Below are positions 42,415 through 50,793 of a stretch of 58,376 nt of DNA, piece by piece. The stretch covers positions 1 through 58,376 of the forward strand of contig CACFVG010000004.1 of the NCBI GenBank assembly GCA_902569725.1, written 5' to 3'. This stretch comes from an uncultured Pelagibacteraceae bacterium (GTDB lineage Bacteria; Pseudomonadota; Alphaproteobacteria; Pelagibacterales; Pelagibacteraceae). Within the stretch, counting starts at the first letter, position 1. The number at the start of each line of letters is the position of its first letter. The notes beneath the pieces are model-generated. The model was not told where the DNA came from and did not search any database. It worked only from the letters and a program-made list of their open reading frames with translations. Made by a program: the position numbers and the translations under genes.

Positions 42415-42621
42415 ATGAAAAAACTATTAGTTACAATTACATTGGTACTTTTCTCAAGTTCTGCTTTTGCCGGATCCTGCCTAAAGCTAGTTGGAAAAGT
42501 AGATGAAAAAATGCAACAAGTTATGGAATTAAGAGATGCTGGTAAAAAAGCACATGAAGAAGGTGACCATGCAAAATCTGAAGAGCTACTCATTAAAGCT
42601 CTCAATCTTTTTAAAAGCTAA
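42415..42621 (+). CDS. Small secreted protein, unknown function
   Basis: A 68-residue protein with a typical signal peptide (about residues 1-19, SSAFA|GSC). The mature 49-residue part, beginning GSCLKLVGKVDEKMQQV, is helical and charged, ending ELLIKALNLFKS, and has one cysteine. Family not recognised. It has a good ribosome-binding site and its own promoter-like region, and a 12-bp hairpin after it, so it is a free-standing gene, possibly well expressed. Confidence 0.65.
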   Translation: MKKLLVTITLVLFSSSAFAGSCLKLVGKVDEKMQQVMELRDAGKKAHEEGDHAKSEELLIKALNLFKS

Positions 42622-42630
42622 GTAACAAAA

Positions 42631-42682
42631 TTTGATAGGGGTTTAAATTAATCAGTGGACCCCCATTACTACCCCTATCAAA
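42631..42682. terminator. Perfect 12-bp inverted repeat between convergent genes
   Basis: TTTGATAGGGGT (42631-42642) and ACCCCTATCAAA (42671-42682) are exact complements with a 28-base loop. It lies between the stop of the small secreted gene (42621) and the stop of the GH63 gene (42689), the place for a bidirectional terminator. T runs are weak on both sides, and the loop is longer than usual, so another RNA role is possible. Confidence 0.65.
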
Positions 42683-42688
42683 CTTAAT

Positions 42689-43951
42689 CTAATTTTTACT
42701 CAACATTAAATCTAAATAAAGTGCTGCAGACCATGAAAAGTTATTAGCTCCAAAAGGAAGACCAGTTTTAGAACTGTAATATTCATGAAAGTTATTTTGA
42801 TTAATTAATTTAATTGTTAGTTTTTTTACTTTTTCGGCAAAATTTCTATTTTTATTAATTAAAGATTTATAAATTATCCAATTAGTATTAATCCATACAG
42901 GGCCTCTCCAATATCTTTTCTCTTCAAATGAATGATGATCAGGTTTTATTGTAGTATAAAAATACTTCTCATTTACATTAAAATCTTCAAGATTTTTAAT
43001 TATTTTTGTATTCACATCATCATGGTTCAAATCTGCAAATAAAATAAAGAAATTAGTTAGTGAGGGAATTTTAATTTGCGTATTATTTTTTAAATCAAAT
43101 GAAAAAAACATTTTTTCTTTTTCATTATATAAATCAAATATTTTATTCTCTGTTTTTTTGATTTTTTCTTCTAAATCTAAATATTCTAATTTAAATAATT
43201 TTAATAGTTCTATTAAATCTTTATTCGCTTTAAGAAAGATTGAATTAAAACCAATATCAATAATATTAAACATAGAATTATTTAAAAGTTTATTAGGATT
43301 ATAATTGTCTGACTTAAATTGATTTAAGAGAGTTATATAACAATCATAATCTTTATTTAGTGGTCTTTCATCATTGTTTGAAACTTTAAGATCTCTTCTT
43401 TCGTATGATAAATTTTTATCTACATTTATTTTAGATAATGCAAAGTCCCATAATGGAGAATTATCATAACCACTTTCCCACGGGTGTATTATAGATATTA
43501 AACCCGATTGATTTTGGTCTCTATTTTTAAAAAACCATTCATGATATTTTTTTAATTTACAAACTAGATTAAAAACTTTTTTATTTTGCGTTTCATCTAA
43601 TGAATTATTTTTAACAATTATTCTTAAGATTGATGCTGCTATTGGTGGTTGAGTTATTCCAGAAGATGGTATTTCTTTTCCACAAGACCATGTCATGTGG
43701 TTTGGAAAATAGCTGTCATCAACTTCATGAAACAAAATATGTGGTACCATGCCATCATCCCATTGACCTTTTAAAAGGGTTTCCAATTCCTGAATTGCAT
43801 AATCTAAATTAAAATATGAATAACCTAACGATATAAAAGCTGAGTCCCAATTCCACTGAGCTGGGTATAGCTTGTTATTTGTAGGTAGTGTGTAGCCAGC
43901 CCTTCTATTCTCTAGAAGAATTTTTTTAGCAACCTCAACTAAATCGCTCAT
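42689..43951 (-). CDS. GH63 family glycosidase (glucosyl-/mannosylglycerate hydrolase-like)
   Basis: A 420-residue (alpha/alpha)6-barrel glycosidase without signal peptide, hence cytoplasmic. QWNWDSAFISLGY, SSGITQPPIAASIL, the catalytic-aspartate motif HPWESGYDNSPLWD, YWRGPVWINTNWII and the glutamate region FHEYYSSKTGLPFGANNFSWSAAL follow the order in GH63 mannosylglycerate and glucosylglycerate hydrolases. These cleave the osmolytes to sugar and glycerate. The gene is coupled to the sugar permease (TAATG) as the last of an importer operon, suggesting that the imported substrate is its glycoside. The exact sugar and aglycone are not determined. Confidence 0.85.
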   Translation of the reverse strand: MSDLVEVAKKILLENRRAGYTLPTNNKLYPAQWNWDSAFISLGYSYFNLDYAIQELETLLKGQWDDGMVPHILFHEVDDSYFPNHMTWSCGKEIPSSGITQPPIAASILRIIVKNNSLDETQNKKVFNLVCKLKKYHEWFFKNRDQNQSGLISIIHPWESGYDNSPLWDFALSKINVDKNLSYERRDLKVSNNDERPLNKDYDCYITLLNQFKSDNYNPNKLLNNSMFNIIDIGFNSIFLKANKDLIELLKLFKLEYLDLEEKIKKTENKIFDLYNEKEKMFFSFDLKNNTQIKIPSLTNFFILFADLNHDDVNTKIIKNLEDFNVNEKYFYTTIKPDHHSFEEKRYWRGPVWINTNWIIYKSLINKNRNFAEKVKKLTIKLINQNNFHEYYSSKTGLPFGANNFSWSAALYLDLMLSKN

Positions 43952-45143
43952 TAGCCCTTCACACTTCCTGCTGTTAATCCACTTACTAAATATTTTTCAA
44001 AGTAAACAAAAATAAATAAAACGGGTAAGGTCACTATTACTGATCCGGCCATAAGATATTGTCTAGGAGTTTCAGCATCACCACTTAGATACTGTATTGC
44101 CCTTGAAAGTGTAAAAGAATTTGGATTGTCTAAAACATTAAAGAAAATAAAAATTCATTCCAAGCTATCATAAATACGTATAAAGCAACTGATGAAATAG
44201 CTGGAATACTAAGTGGAATTATTATTTTAGTTATAATTCCAAACCAGCTTAATTTATCTAATATCGCCGCTTCTTCTAATTCTTTAGGGATACTTTTGAA
44301 ATATCCTTGTAGCATATATATAGCTACAGGAAGAGTGGTAGCAGTATAAACAATTAATAATCCCTCAATAGAATTTCTCAAGCCCAGCTGACTAAAAACA
44401 GTATAAAGTGGTATCACCAAAACAATTGCTGGAAACATATAAATTATCAATATTGATGTTGATAAAAAAGTTTTTCCAAAAAAGTTTAATCTGGCAATAG
44501 CATAAGCAGCTGGAATTGCAAAAACTAATGTGATGAATACTGTTCCCAGAGATACAATAGTACTAGTTAATATATACTTTCCAAATTTGTAAGATTTAAA
44601 TATTACAAAATATGATTTGAATAAATCTTTAAATCCTTGAGCAAAATTTATACTAAAGTCTAAAGGATTAACTAATAATGCAATTTGTGTTTTAAAGCTT
44701 GTAACTACCATCATATAAAATGGAAACAGAATTACAAATGAAAATAGCACTATTCCAAAAAGTGTTAAAAAATCGAAAATTATTATTTGAGTAGAATGTT
44801 CTTCTTCCAAAATTTTGTTGTTAAACTTTTTAATTTTATTAATGAAAAAATAAAGAATTAAAAATACTCCAATATTATACCAAATGGGCATAGACTGAAT
44901 TAAATAACCATCAATAAATATAAATATTAATGAAAAAATTATTAATTTTAAAATATAATTAAGTTTATTTCCTATTATAACATGGGCCAATGAAACTAAA
45001 AAACCAAGTAAAAAAATAGTTTGAAAATTAAAGTTTTCTAATTTTATACCTTGTAATGTAACTAGTATTTTCCATATAGAAATCAAACTTACTAAAAAGA
45101 AAGATGAAATAATTGAAAAAATTATAATATTTTTAGTTTTCAT
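43951..45143 (-). pseudogene. Sugar ABC transporter permease (MalG-like), frameshifted near its 3' end
   Basis: The main frame runs from ATG 45143 to a TAG at 44130-44132 and ends in AWNEFLFSLMF. Family members continue past this point. A T4 run (plus-strand bases 44132-44135) one base shorter than needed causes the stop; restoring it gives FLDNPNSFTLSRAIQYL through MAGSVIVTLPVLFIF to LVSGLTAGSVKG, a normal MalG ending, and a TAA that overlaps the GH63 start. Corrected length is about 397 residues, longer than the usual 280-300 because of about four additional N-terminal helices. The EAA loop is EAAILDKLSWFGIITKIIIP. The ATG was preferred over a TTG three bases upstream. Confidence 0.85.
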
Positions 45144-46392
45144 CAACTCTCTTTCCTAAAAGTTTAAAATAGAAAAACATGAAAAGAAGTAAAAGAATTA
45201 CTATTACTATAGATACAGCTGAGCCAGTGCCAATATCTGATATTGCAAAACCTTGCTGATAAACATTTATTGGCAAAGTCCTGGTTCCAGATGCTCCACC
45301 TGTAAGCAAAAAAACATCCTCAAATTTATTAAAATTCCAAATAAATCTAATCATGAACAAAATAGAAATTACAGCTGTAATCTGAGGCAATGTTATTTTA
45401 AAAAATTTTTGGAAAGGGCTTGCTCCATCTACATCAGCAGCTTCATATAATTCCTTTGGAATAGCCTGTAGTCTGGCAAGAATAAATAAAAAAGCCAAAG
45501 GAAAATATCTCCATATTTCAAAAATAATAACTGTTGTAAGGGCAAGCCTTAATTTAAAATCGAATCCTAAAATATTTACTGCAATATATTTTTGACCTAA
45601 TAGATTAATCGGTGTTTCTATTATCTGATAATTAATTAACAAACTATTTAAAGTACCGCTGTTCGGGTCAAGTAAAAGTTCCCAAGTATATGCTAATGCT
45701 ACAACTGGCGCTACATATGGAAAAAGCAAAACACTCCTCATAAATGTTCTACCAAAGAATTTCTGGTTGACCATTTGAGCAGTCAATATCCCAAATACAA
45801 TTGAACCAACGGTGCCAAAAAAAGTATAATAAAATGTAGTTAATAATAGATCTATAAACTCATTCTCGAATAGAACTTTTTTAAAATTTTTTAGAGTAAA
45901 CTTTGTATTAAGTAAAATATTATCAGACTTTCCTTTTAGCTTTGGCTTTATTGATTTTATTTCGTTTTTACTTACATTAGATCCATCTTTAGTCTCAAAT
46001 ATTACTTCAAAGTTTTCTCTGTATTTTGCTGGCCAATTTCCAAATTTACAATTTAATTTATTTTTTTTGAATTCACATCTTTTGTCTAAATCTTTTGGTT
46101 GATAATTTTTAGGATATTTGTCTTGAAAAGTAACATCTCTTATTTCTTGTAATAAAGAGCTATTTCTCAGTTTATAAAGAATTTTAATTTTTGTAGTTTC
46201 TCCTAAAATAGATTTAACAATTTTTTTTGCCCGTGGTTCAGGTATCCTTATATCTTTTAATTCGACTTCTTTAAAACTAATCCAAACATTTGCAAAAATT
46301 GGAAATAAAACTATTGCAAAAACTAAAAATACCGCAGGTAAAGTTAGTATATATGCTGTTCTCTTTTCTGTTTTTGCTAGTGTATCGTTCAT
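45133..46392 (-). CDS. Sugar ABC transporter permease (MalF/UgpA-like) with periplasmic insertion
   Basis: A 419-residue permease. After helix 1 (about 14-34) comes a hydrophilic insertion of about 130 residues (35-165) with two cysteines in RCEFKKNKLNCKFG, likely disulfide-bonded in the periplasm. The BPD_transp core follows, with EAADVDGASPFQKFFKITLPQ as the EAA loop, then the family-typical GGASGTRTLPINVYQQGFA. MalF of E. coli also has a large periplasmic loop, but after helix 3, so this one is analogous at most. It overlaps the malG-like gene by 11 bases. Confidence 0.9.
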   Translation of the reverse strand: MNDTLAKTEKRTAYILTLPAVFLVFAIVLFPIFANVWISFKEVELKDIRIPEPRAKKIVKSILGETTKIKILYKLRNSSLLQEIRDVTFQDKYPKNYQPKDLDKRCEFKKNKLNCKFGNWPAKYRENFEVIFETKDGSNVSKNEIKSIKPKLKGKSDNILLNTKFTLKNFKKVLFENEFIDLLLTTFYYTFFGTVGSIVFGILTAQMVNQKFFGRTFMRSVLLFPYVAPVVALAYTWELLLDPNSGTLNSLLINYQIIETPINLLGQKYIAVNILGFDFKLRLALTTVIIFEIWRYFPLAFLFILARLQAIPKELYEAADVDGASPFQKFFKITLPQITAVISILFMIRFIWNFNKFEDVFLLTGGASGTRTLPINVYQQGFAISDIGTGSAVSIVIVILLLLFMFFYFKLLGKRVDEN

Positions 46393-46393
46393 A

Positions 46394-46429
46394 AAAAAAA
46401 GCGGATAAATAATATTACCCGCTTTTTTT
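46394..46429 (-). terminator. Hairpin between sugar-binding-protein and permease genes
   Basis: AAAAAAAGCGG (46394-46404) pairs exactly with CCGCTTTTTTT (46419-46429) around a 14-base loop. On the minus strand the stem is followed by an unbroken T tract just before the MalF-like start, a good intrinsic terminator inside the operon. Confidence 0.85.
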
Positions 46430-46443
46430 AAAAATTAAAATTA

Positions 46444-47769
46444 TTAGAATTTAGCTAACTCAGCATTAATTTTATTAACAGCTTCATCAACAGAGATTTC
46501 ATCGTCTATATATTCTCTAGTGATTCTATTTAGAAACTGAGCGTTAATAATTTTTGATGCTCTAGATAATTCCCCTTCTTTAACTCCCCATCTGCTTGCA
46601 GTATCTAATCCTGCAACAATATTATTAATTACATCCGCAGAGTAAAGATCTGTTAACGGAGCTTTTCTGTCTACTCCTACAGGTAATTTGCTCCAAGCTT
46701 TTGTAAATGCATTTGGATCGCTAGAGTTACCTCTTCTTACTGGGAATTTACCTTCTGGAGCTATAGATAATGTACTTGTGTAACCTTCATCCATAGAATA
46801 CATGATAAATTTTTTAGCTTCATCTGTATCTGCATCCGCAGTTATTCCAAAATATCTAATATCTGCCCAAGCGGCTCCTTTTTTATTATTTGGCCCACTA
46901 AAATTAGTTATAAAACCAGTTTTTTGTGCTAACTCGTTAGAAGTTGGATCAACGTTAAATGTTGGCGGCGCAGAGTCTCTTAGTCCTGCTAATTCGTCCA
47001 TTATAAATGGAGACCAAATTATCATTGGTGTTCTACCAGCAAAATACAGGGCTCTAGATTGTTTCCAATAAAGCTCTCCTGGAGGACTAGCTTTAGCTAA
47101 AACTTTGTAAAATTCTAAAGAATTTTTTAAAGCTTTACCTTGTTTTTTTGTTCCACCTTTTTTAACTAAATTTACACCGTTTGCTAAAAGAACATGCTCT
47201 AAAACTTGACTCATAAAGTTTTCGTCAGTTTTTGTTGCTGCAACGAAACCATACATATTATCACCTGATAAAGCTTTTATTGCTTTGGTAATATTTGCAT
47301 AATTTGTTGGTGCATCTAGCCCAGCTTTTTCAAATAGATCTTTTCTATAGACTACCATTTGAGTCCATCCATCTACTGGTACTGCAGCTATTTTAGAACC
47401 TGATTTAGCCATGTTAAGTGCTCCAGGTGCAAAAGTTTTTTTACCAAGTGCCTTAACTACATCATTATTAGCATCAACATCTAAGATACCTGCTTCAGCC
47501 CATGGCAGAACATATTGCAAAGTATGATAGATTACGTCCGGAAGATTTCCAGATGCGGCTGCAGCTGTTGCACGAGTTCCTAAATCTTTTTCCTCAATTG
47601 GAATTACTTCAACTTTAATCCCGGTTTTAGCTTCAAAAGATTTCGCCATCTCTTCCTGCTTAGCCATTCTCGCTGGTTGGACTTCCGTGGTCCAAAATTT
47701 AATGTCTGCATAGGCTATGTTTGAGTAAAACATAGTTAAGATGCAGATAAGTTTACATATGTTTTTCAT
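46444..47769 (-). CDS. Sugar ABC transporter, periplasmic binding protein
   Basis: A 441-residue family 1 solute-binding protein with signal peptide to about residue 21 (SNIAYA|DIKFWT). Seen are FWTTEVQPARMAKQEEMAKSFEAKTGIKVEVIP, TAAAASGNLPDVIYHTLQYVLPWAEAGILD, and the aromatic-rich VDGWTQMVVYRKDLFEKAGLDAP. These match binders of oligosaccharides and glycosides. With the GH63 enzyme in the same operon, a glucosyl- or mannosyl-glycerate (or -glycerol) is a fair ligand guess. A promoter-like pair and palindromes lie in the 147 bp upstream. Confidence 0.9.
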   Translation of the reverse strand: MKNICKLICILTMFYSNIAYADIKFWTTEVQPARMAKQEEMAKSFEAKTGIKVEVIPIEEKDLGTRATAAAASGNLPDVIYHTLQYVLPWAEAGILDVDANNDVVKALGKKTFAPGALNMAKSGSKIAAVPVDGWTQMVVYRKDLFEKAGLDAPTNYANITKAIKALSGDNMYGFVAATKTDENFMSQVLEHVLLANGVNLVKKGGTKKQGKALKNSLEFYKVLAKASPPGELYWKQSRALYFAGRTPMIIWSPFIMDELAGLRDSAPPTFNVDPTSNELAQKTGFITNFSGPNNKKGAAWADIRYFGITADADTDEAKKFIMYSMDEGYTSTLSIAPEGKFPVRRGNSSDPNAFTKAWSKLPVGVDRKAPLTDLYSADVINNIVAGLDTASRWGVKEGELSRASKIINAQFLNRITREYIDDEISVDEAVNKINAELAKF

Positions 47770-47795
47770 AACATCTCCTTGTTTTAATTATTTCG

Positions 47796-47823
47796 ATATT
47801 AAGTTAATGACAAAATGTCTCAA
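47796..47823 (-). promoter_or_regulatory. Putative promoter for the sugar-binding-protein gene
   Basis: On the minus strand TTGAGA (47818-47823) and TAATAT (47796-47801) are separated by 16 bases, close to the sigma-70 ideal. The start codon is 27 bases downstream of the -10, with AAGGAGAT as ribosome-binding site. This would let the binding protein be expressed apart from the malK-like gene upstream. Confidence 0.55.
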
Positions 47824-47844
47824 TCGGTAGTTCTAATAGTCAGC

Positions 47845-47887
47845 TATGCAAATAATGCATATGATTTTTTGTTATAAAATAACAAAA
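47845..47887. promoter_or_regulatory. Two inverted repeats upstream of the sugar-binding-protein promoter
   Basis: TATGCA-AATAA-TGCATA (47845-47861) is a 17-bp operator-like palindrome. Next to it TTTTGTTAT-AAA-ATAACAAAA (47867-47887) is a 9-bp inverted repeat. Both are between the ATPase stop and the putative promoter. The second may end the ATPase transcript weakly; the first looks like a protein-binding site. No cognate regulator gene is nearby. Confidence 0.5.
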
Positions 47888-47916
47888 TTTAAAAAAAATA
47901 TCAATTTTAAGTTGAG

Positions 47917-48972
47917 TTAACTTTTGATCCTTTTTCCATTTTCATTAAAGATAAAAATGTTATGAAGATCAAAACCAAATGAATTTCCAATTTCAGTTCC
48001 ACTAGATATTTTGGCACTTAATTGATTGTTATCTTTTTTCATATAAACAATTTTTTCGTTACCTAAATTCTCAATAATATCTATTTCAGGTGAAAATTTA
48101 AATTTTGTTTCACTTTTTATTTTTAAATGTTCTGGTCTAATTCCAATAAAATGTTTTCTTTTTTCTAATTTCGCATTTTTTATAGTAAGTTCGTTGCCTA
48201 ATACTTTTATTATTTTTTCTGATTTAATATCCTTTTCATCAATTTCTAAAATATTCATTTTTGGAGTTCCTATAAATTGTGCAACAAAAATGTTAGCTGG
48301 GTCACTATAAATTTCTTCTGGTGTACCTACTTGTTCTATATTACCTTGATTTAAAATAACTATTCTATCTGCTAAAGTCATTGCCTCAACTTGATCATGG
48401 GTAACATAAATCATATTTGTCTTGATTTGTTGGTGTAGCTTTGAAATCTCAACTCTCATTTCCGCCCTCAACGCTGCATCTAAATTTGACAATGGCTCAT
48501 CAAATAAAAATATTTTGGGATTTCTAGTAATTGCTCTTCCAATAGCTACTCTTTGTCTTTGACCTCCAGATAACTGTTTGGGTCTTCTTTCTAAAAGTTC
48601 TTCAATTTTAAGTATTTTTGCTGCTCTTAAAACTTTTGTTTGAATTTCCTCTTTACTTTGTTTTTCAATTTTCAGTCCAAAAGACATATTCTCATAAACA
48701 TTCATATGAGGATACAAAGCGTAAGATTGGAAAACCATCGCTGTTTCTCTTTTCGAGGGATGTAATTCGTTGATAATTTTATCATTGATTTGAATTTTTC
48801 CTTCATCGACTTTTTCTAACCCTGCGATCATTCTCAATAAAGTAGACTTACCACATCCTGATGGGCCAACTAGAACTAAAAATTCATCTTCTTTACCTTC
48901 AAGATTAAAATTATTAATAATTTTATTTTGACCAAATGACTTATGAACATTTGAAAATTTAATATTAGACAT
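47917..48972 (-). CDS. Sugar ABC transporter ATP-binding protein (MalK/UgpC-like)
   Basis: A 351-residue ATPase. Walker A GPSGCGKST near residue 38, signature LSGGQRQRVAIGRAI near 134 and Walker B IFLFDEPLSNLDAALR near 154 are intact. The C-terminal third is the TOBE/MalK regulatory region with HFIGIRPEHLKI. It is typical of carbohydrate importers of the CUT1 class. It is first of the operon but separated from the binding-protein gene by 147 bp with palindromes and a promoter. Confidence 0.93.
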   Translation of the reverse strand: MSNIKFSNVHKSFGQNKIINNFNLEGKEDEFLVLVGPSGCGKSTLLRMIAGLEKVDEGKIQINDKIINELHPSKRETAMVFQSYALYPHMNVYENMSFGLKIEKQSKEEIQTKVLRAAKILKIEELLERRPKQLSGGQRQRVAIGRAITRNPKIFLFDEPLSNLDAALRAEMRVEISKLHQQIKTNMIYVTHDQVEAMTLADRIVILNQGNIEQVGTPEEIYSDPANIFVAQFIGTPKMNILEIDEKDIKSEKIIKVLGNELTIKNAKLEKRKHFIGIRPEHLKIKSETKFKFSPEIDIIENLGNEKIVYMKKDNNQLSAKISSGTEIGNSFGFDLHNIFIFNENGKRIKS

Positions 48973-49007
48973 AATTAATTTATAATATTAATTTTAATAT
49001 ATAGATG

Positions 49008-49622
49008 TCAAACTAAATCTATAATTTCTATAAATACATAACTAGATAAAACAGTCATAAATATAATTATAAAAAAATTTATAATTTTCCAAGCTTTTGA
49101 ATCTATTAAATAGTTTGAAAAAAATTTAGCTAAATAACCTAATGAGAAAAAAAATAAAAATGACGCTATAGCAGCGCCTATTCCAAAAAAATATTTATGT
49201 GAAATTAAAAAATTTTTTGAAAAATTTCCTAAAAAAAAGACTGTATCTGAATAAACATGTGGATTTAAATATGTAAAACCTAGAGTTTTAATTATTATAT
49301 TTTTAAGGGATAAATTACTGCCTTCAAAGTTTATCTCTGATCTTTTATATAAAGACCTTACTTTGCTATAAATAAAGTAAATTAAGAAGATAAAAAGCAA
49401 TATATTAAAAATTAATTCAACATTTTTTGTGAAGTAAATTTTAAAATATTCAAATAAAAATATTCCTAAAAAAATTAAAATTAAGTCTGATATTGAACAA
49501 GTTAAACAAACTAAAAAAACATATTGTTTCTTTAAACCTTGTTCAATTACAAAAATATTTTGAGCGCCAATTGCAAAAATTAAACTCAAACCTGTAATGA
49601 AACCAAGTATTAAAAAACTCAT
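49008..49622 (-). CDS. LysE/ArgO family amino-acid exporter
   Basis: A 204-residue protein with about six helices. The N-terminal FITGLSLIFAIGAQNIFVIEQGLKKQY is the LysE signature, and the second half has TLGFTYLNPHVYSDTVFFLG. LysE and ArgO export basic amino acids; the exact substrate is unknown here. It overlaps the MFS gene upstream by four bases (ATGA), indicating coupling. Confidence 0.88.
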   Translation of the reverse strand: MSFLILGFITGLSLIFAIGAQNIFVIEQGLKKQYVFLVCLTCSISDLILIFLGIFLFEYFKIYFTKNVELIFNILLFIFLIYFIYSKVRSLYKRSEINFEGSNLSLKNIIIKTLGFTYLNPHVYSDTVFFLGNFSKNFLISHKYFFGIGAAIASFLFFFSLGYLAKFFSNYLIDSKAWKIINFFIIIFMTVLSSYVFIEIIDLV

Positions 49623-50785
49623 CTAGTTTTACGATCTGCATGTATTATTGATAGAACAATTAAGATCAAAAAAGGTATACAAAATAAGTTCACAGTTTTC
49701 CAACTGGCTAGAGAAATTAAAACACCGGCGGATAAACTTGCAATTGCCATAGAAGAAAAAACTAATAAATCATTAAATCCTTGAGCTTTAAACTTTTCTT
49801 CAGGTTTATAAGTTGTAACTAACAAACTGGTTCCAGATATAAATAAAAAATTCCATCCAATACCTAAAAAAATTAAACTGATAAAATAATTTAAAAAAGT
49901 TGGTTCAAAAAAACTCATTAAGATTGTTAAAATATAAAATAAAACGCCTGCATACATCATATTACTATAACCAAACCTTTTGATTAAATTTCCAGTAAAT
50001 AGTGATGGTAAAAACATTGCTAAAACATGAAATTGAAGAACTATGCCTGTTTTTTCTAAACTTAAATGATGCACAATATGCATGCTTATTGGTGTTGCTG
50101 TCATTAAAAAAGACATTACTGCGTAAGCAAAAGCTGCTGATGTAATTGCTTGTAAAAATTTTGGATCAGAAAGAAATTCTAAATAATTCCTAGATTTATT
50201 ATCTTCATTAGACACAAAAGAAACTTCTCTAATGTCTCTAAAAAAAAATAATAAAAATGAAGGTATTAATGTTAAAATTGCTAATGTTAAATAAGAACCT
50301 ACATACAAATAGTCACTTACAAAATTTTTTGTATAATTTGACAAACTTATACCAAGAAAAGCAGCAACGATACCAGCTAATAATAGTGATGAAATAGCTT
50401 TAGGAGCTTTTTCTTTTTCAACACTTTCAGCTGCAGCAAAACGATATTGATGGGTAAATGCCATTGTGCCCCCTAAAATAAATTTAGCGATACAAAAGAT
50501 AAAAAAACTTTCTATCATTATTGAATAAGCACCGATCAAACAAGCAATTGATCCAGCTACAGAGGAAAATATAAATCCAAGCCTTCTTCCAATTATACTC
50601 ATTATTTTAGCAGCAAATATTGTAGCTGCTGCAGTTCCAACCACATAAATTGATGGAGGAAGTGTAGACAGTGTTTTTATAGGAGTTAATTGTGATCCAA
50701 TAATACCACTTATAAAAACAGTTACTGTTGCAGCTGTAAAGGCAAATACTTGACTTGAAACAAGTAATGAAAGATTTCTGTTCAT
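49619..50785 (-). CDS. MFS transporter
   Basis: A 388-residue protein of about 12 helices. IMSIIGRRLGFIFSSVAG is the loop 2-3 motif A; a charged central loop (RDIREVSFVSNEDNKSRN) separates the halves, and NLIKRFGYSNMMYAG mirrors motif A in the second half. FTHQYRFAAAESVEKEKAPKAISSLLLAG resembles YnfM/efflux-type members. Substrate is unknown. It follows proW by 8 bp, so it may be transcribed with the betaine importer. Confidence 0.82.
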   Translation of the reverse strand: MNRNLSLLVSSQVFAFTAATVTVFISGIIGSQLTPIKTLSTLPPSIYVVGTAAATIFAAKIMSIIGRRLGFIFSSVAGSIACLIGAYSIMIESFFIFCIAKFILGGTMAFTHQYRFAAAESVEKEKAPKAISSLLLAGIVAAFLGISLSNYTKNFVSDYLYVGSYLTLAILTLIPSFLLFFFRDIREVSFVSNEDNKSRNYLEFLSDPKFLQAITSAAFAYAVMSFLMTATPISMHIVHHLSLEKTGIVLQFHVLAMFLPSLFTGNLIKRFGYSNMMYAGVLFYILTILMSFFEPTFLNYFISLIFLGIGWNFLFISGTSLLVTTYKPEEKFKAQGFNDLLVFSSMAIASLSAGVLISLASWKTVNLFCIPFLILIVLSIIHADRKTR

Positions 50786-50793
50786 AGAAATTT

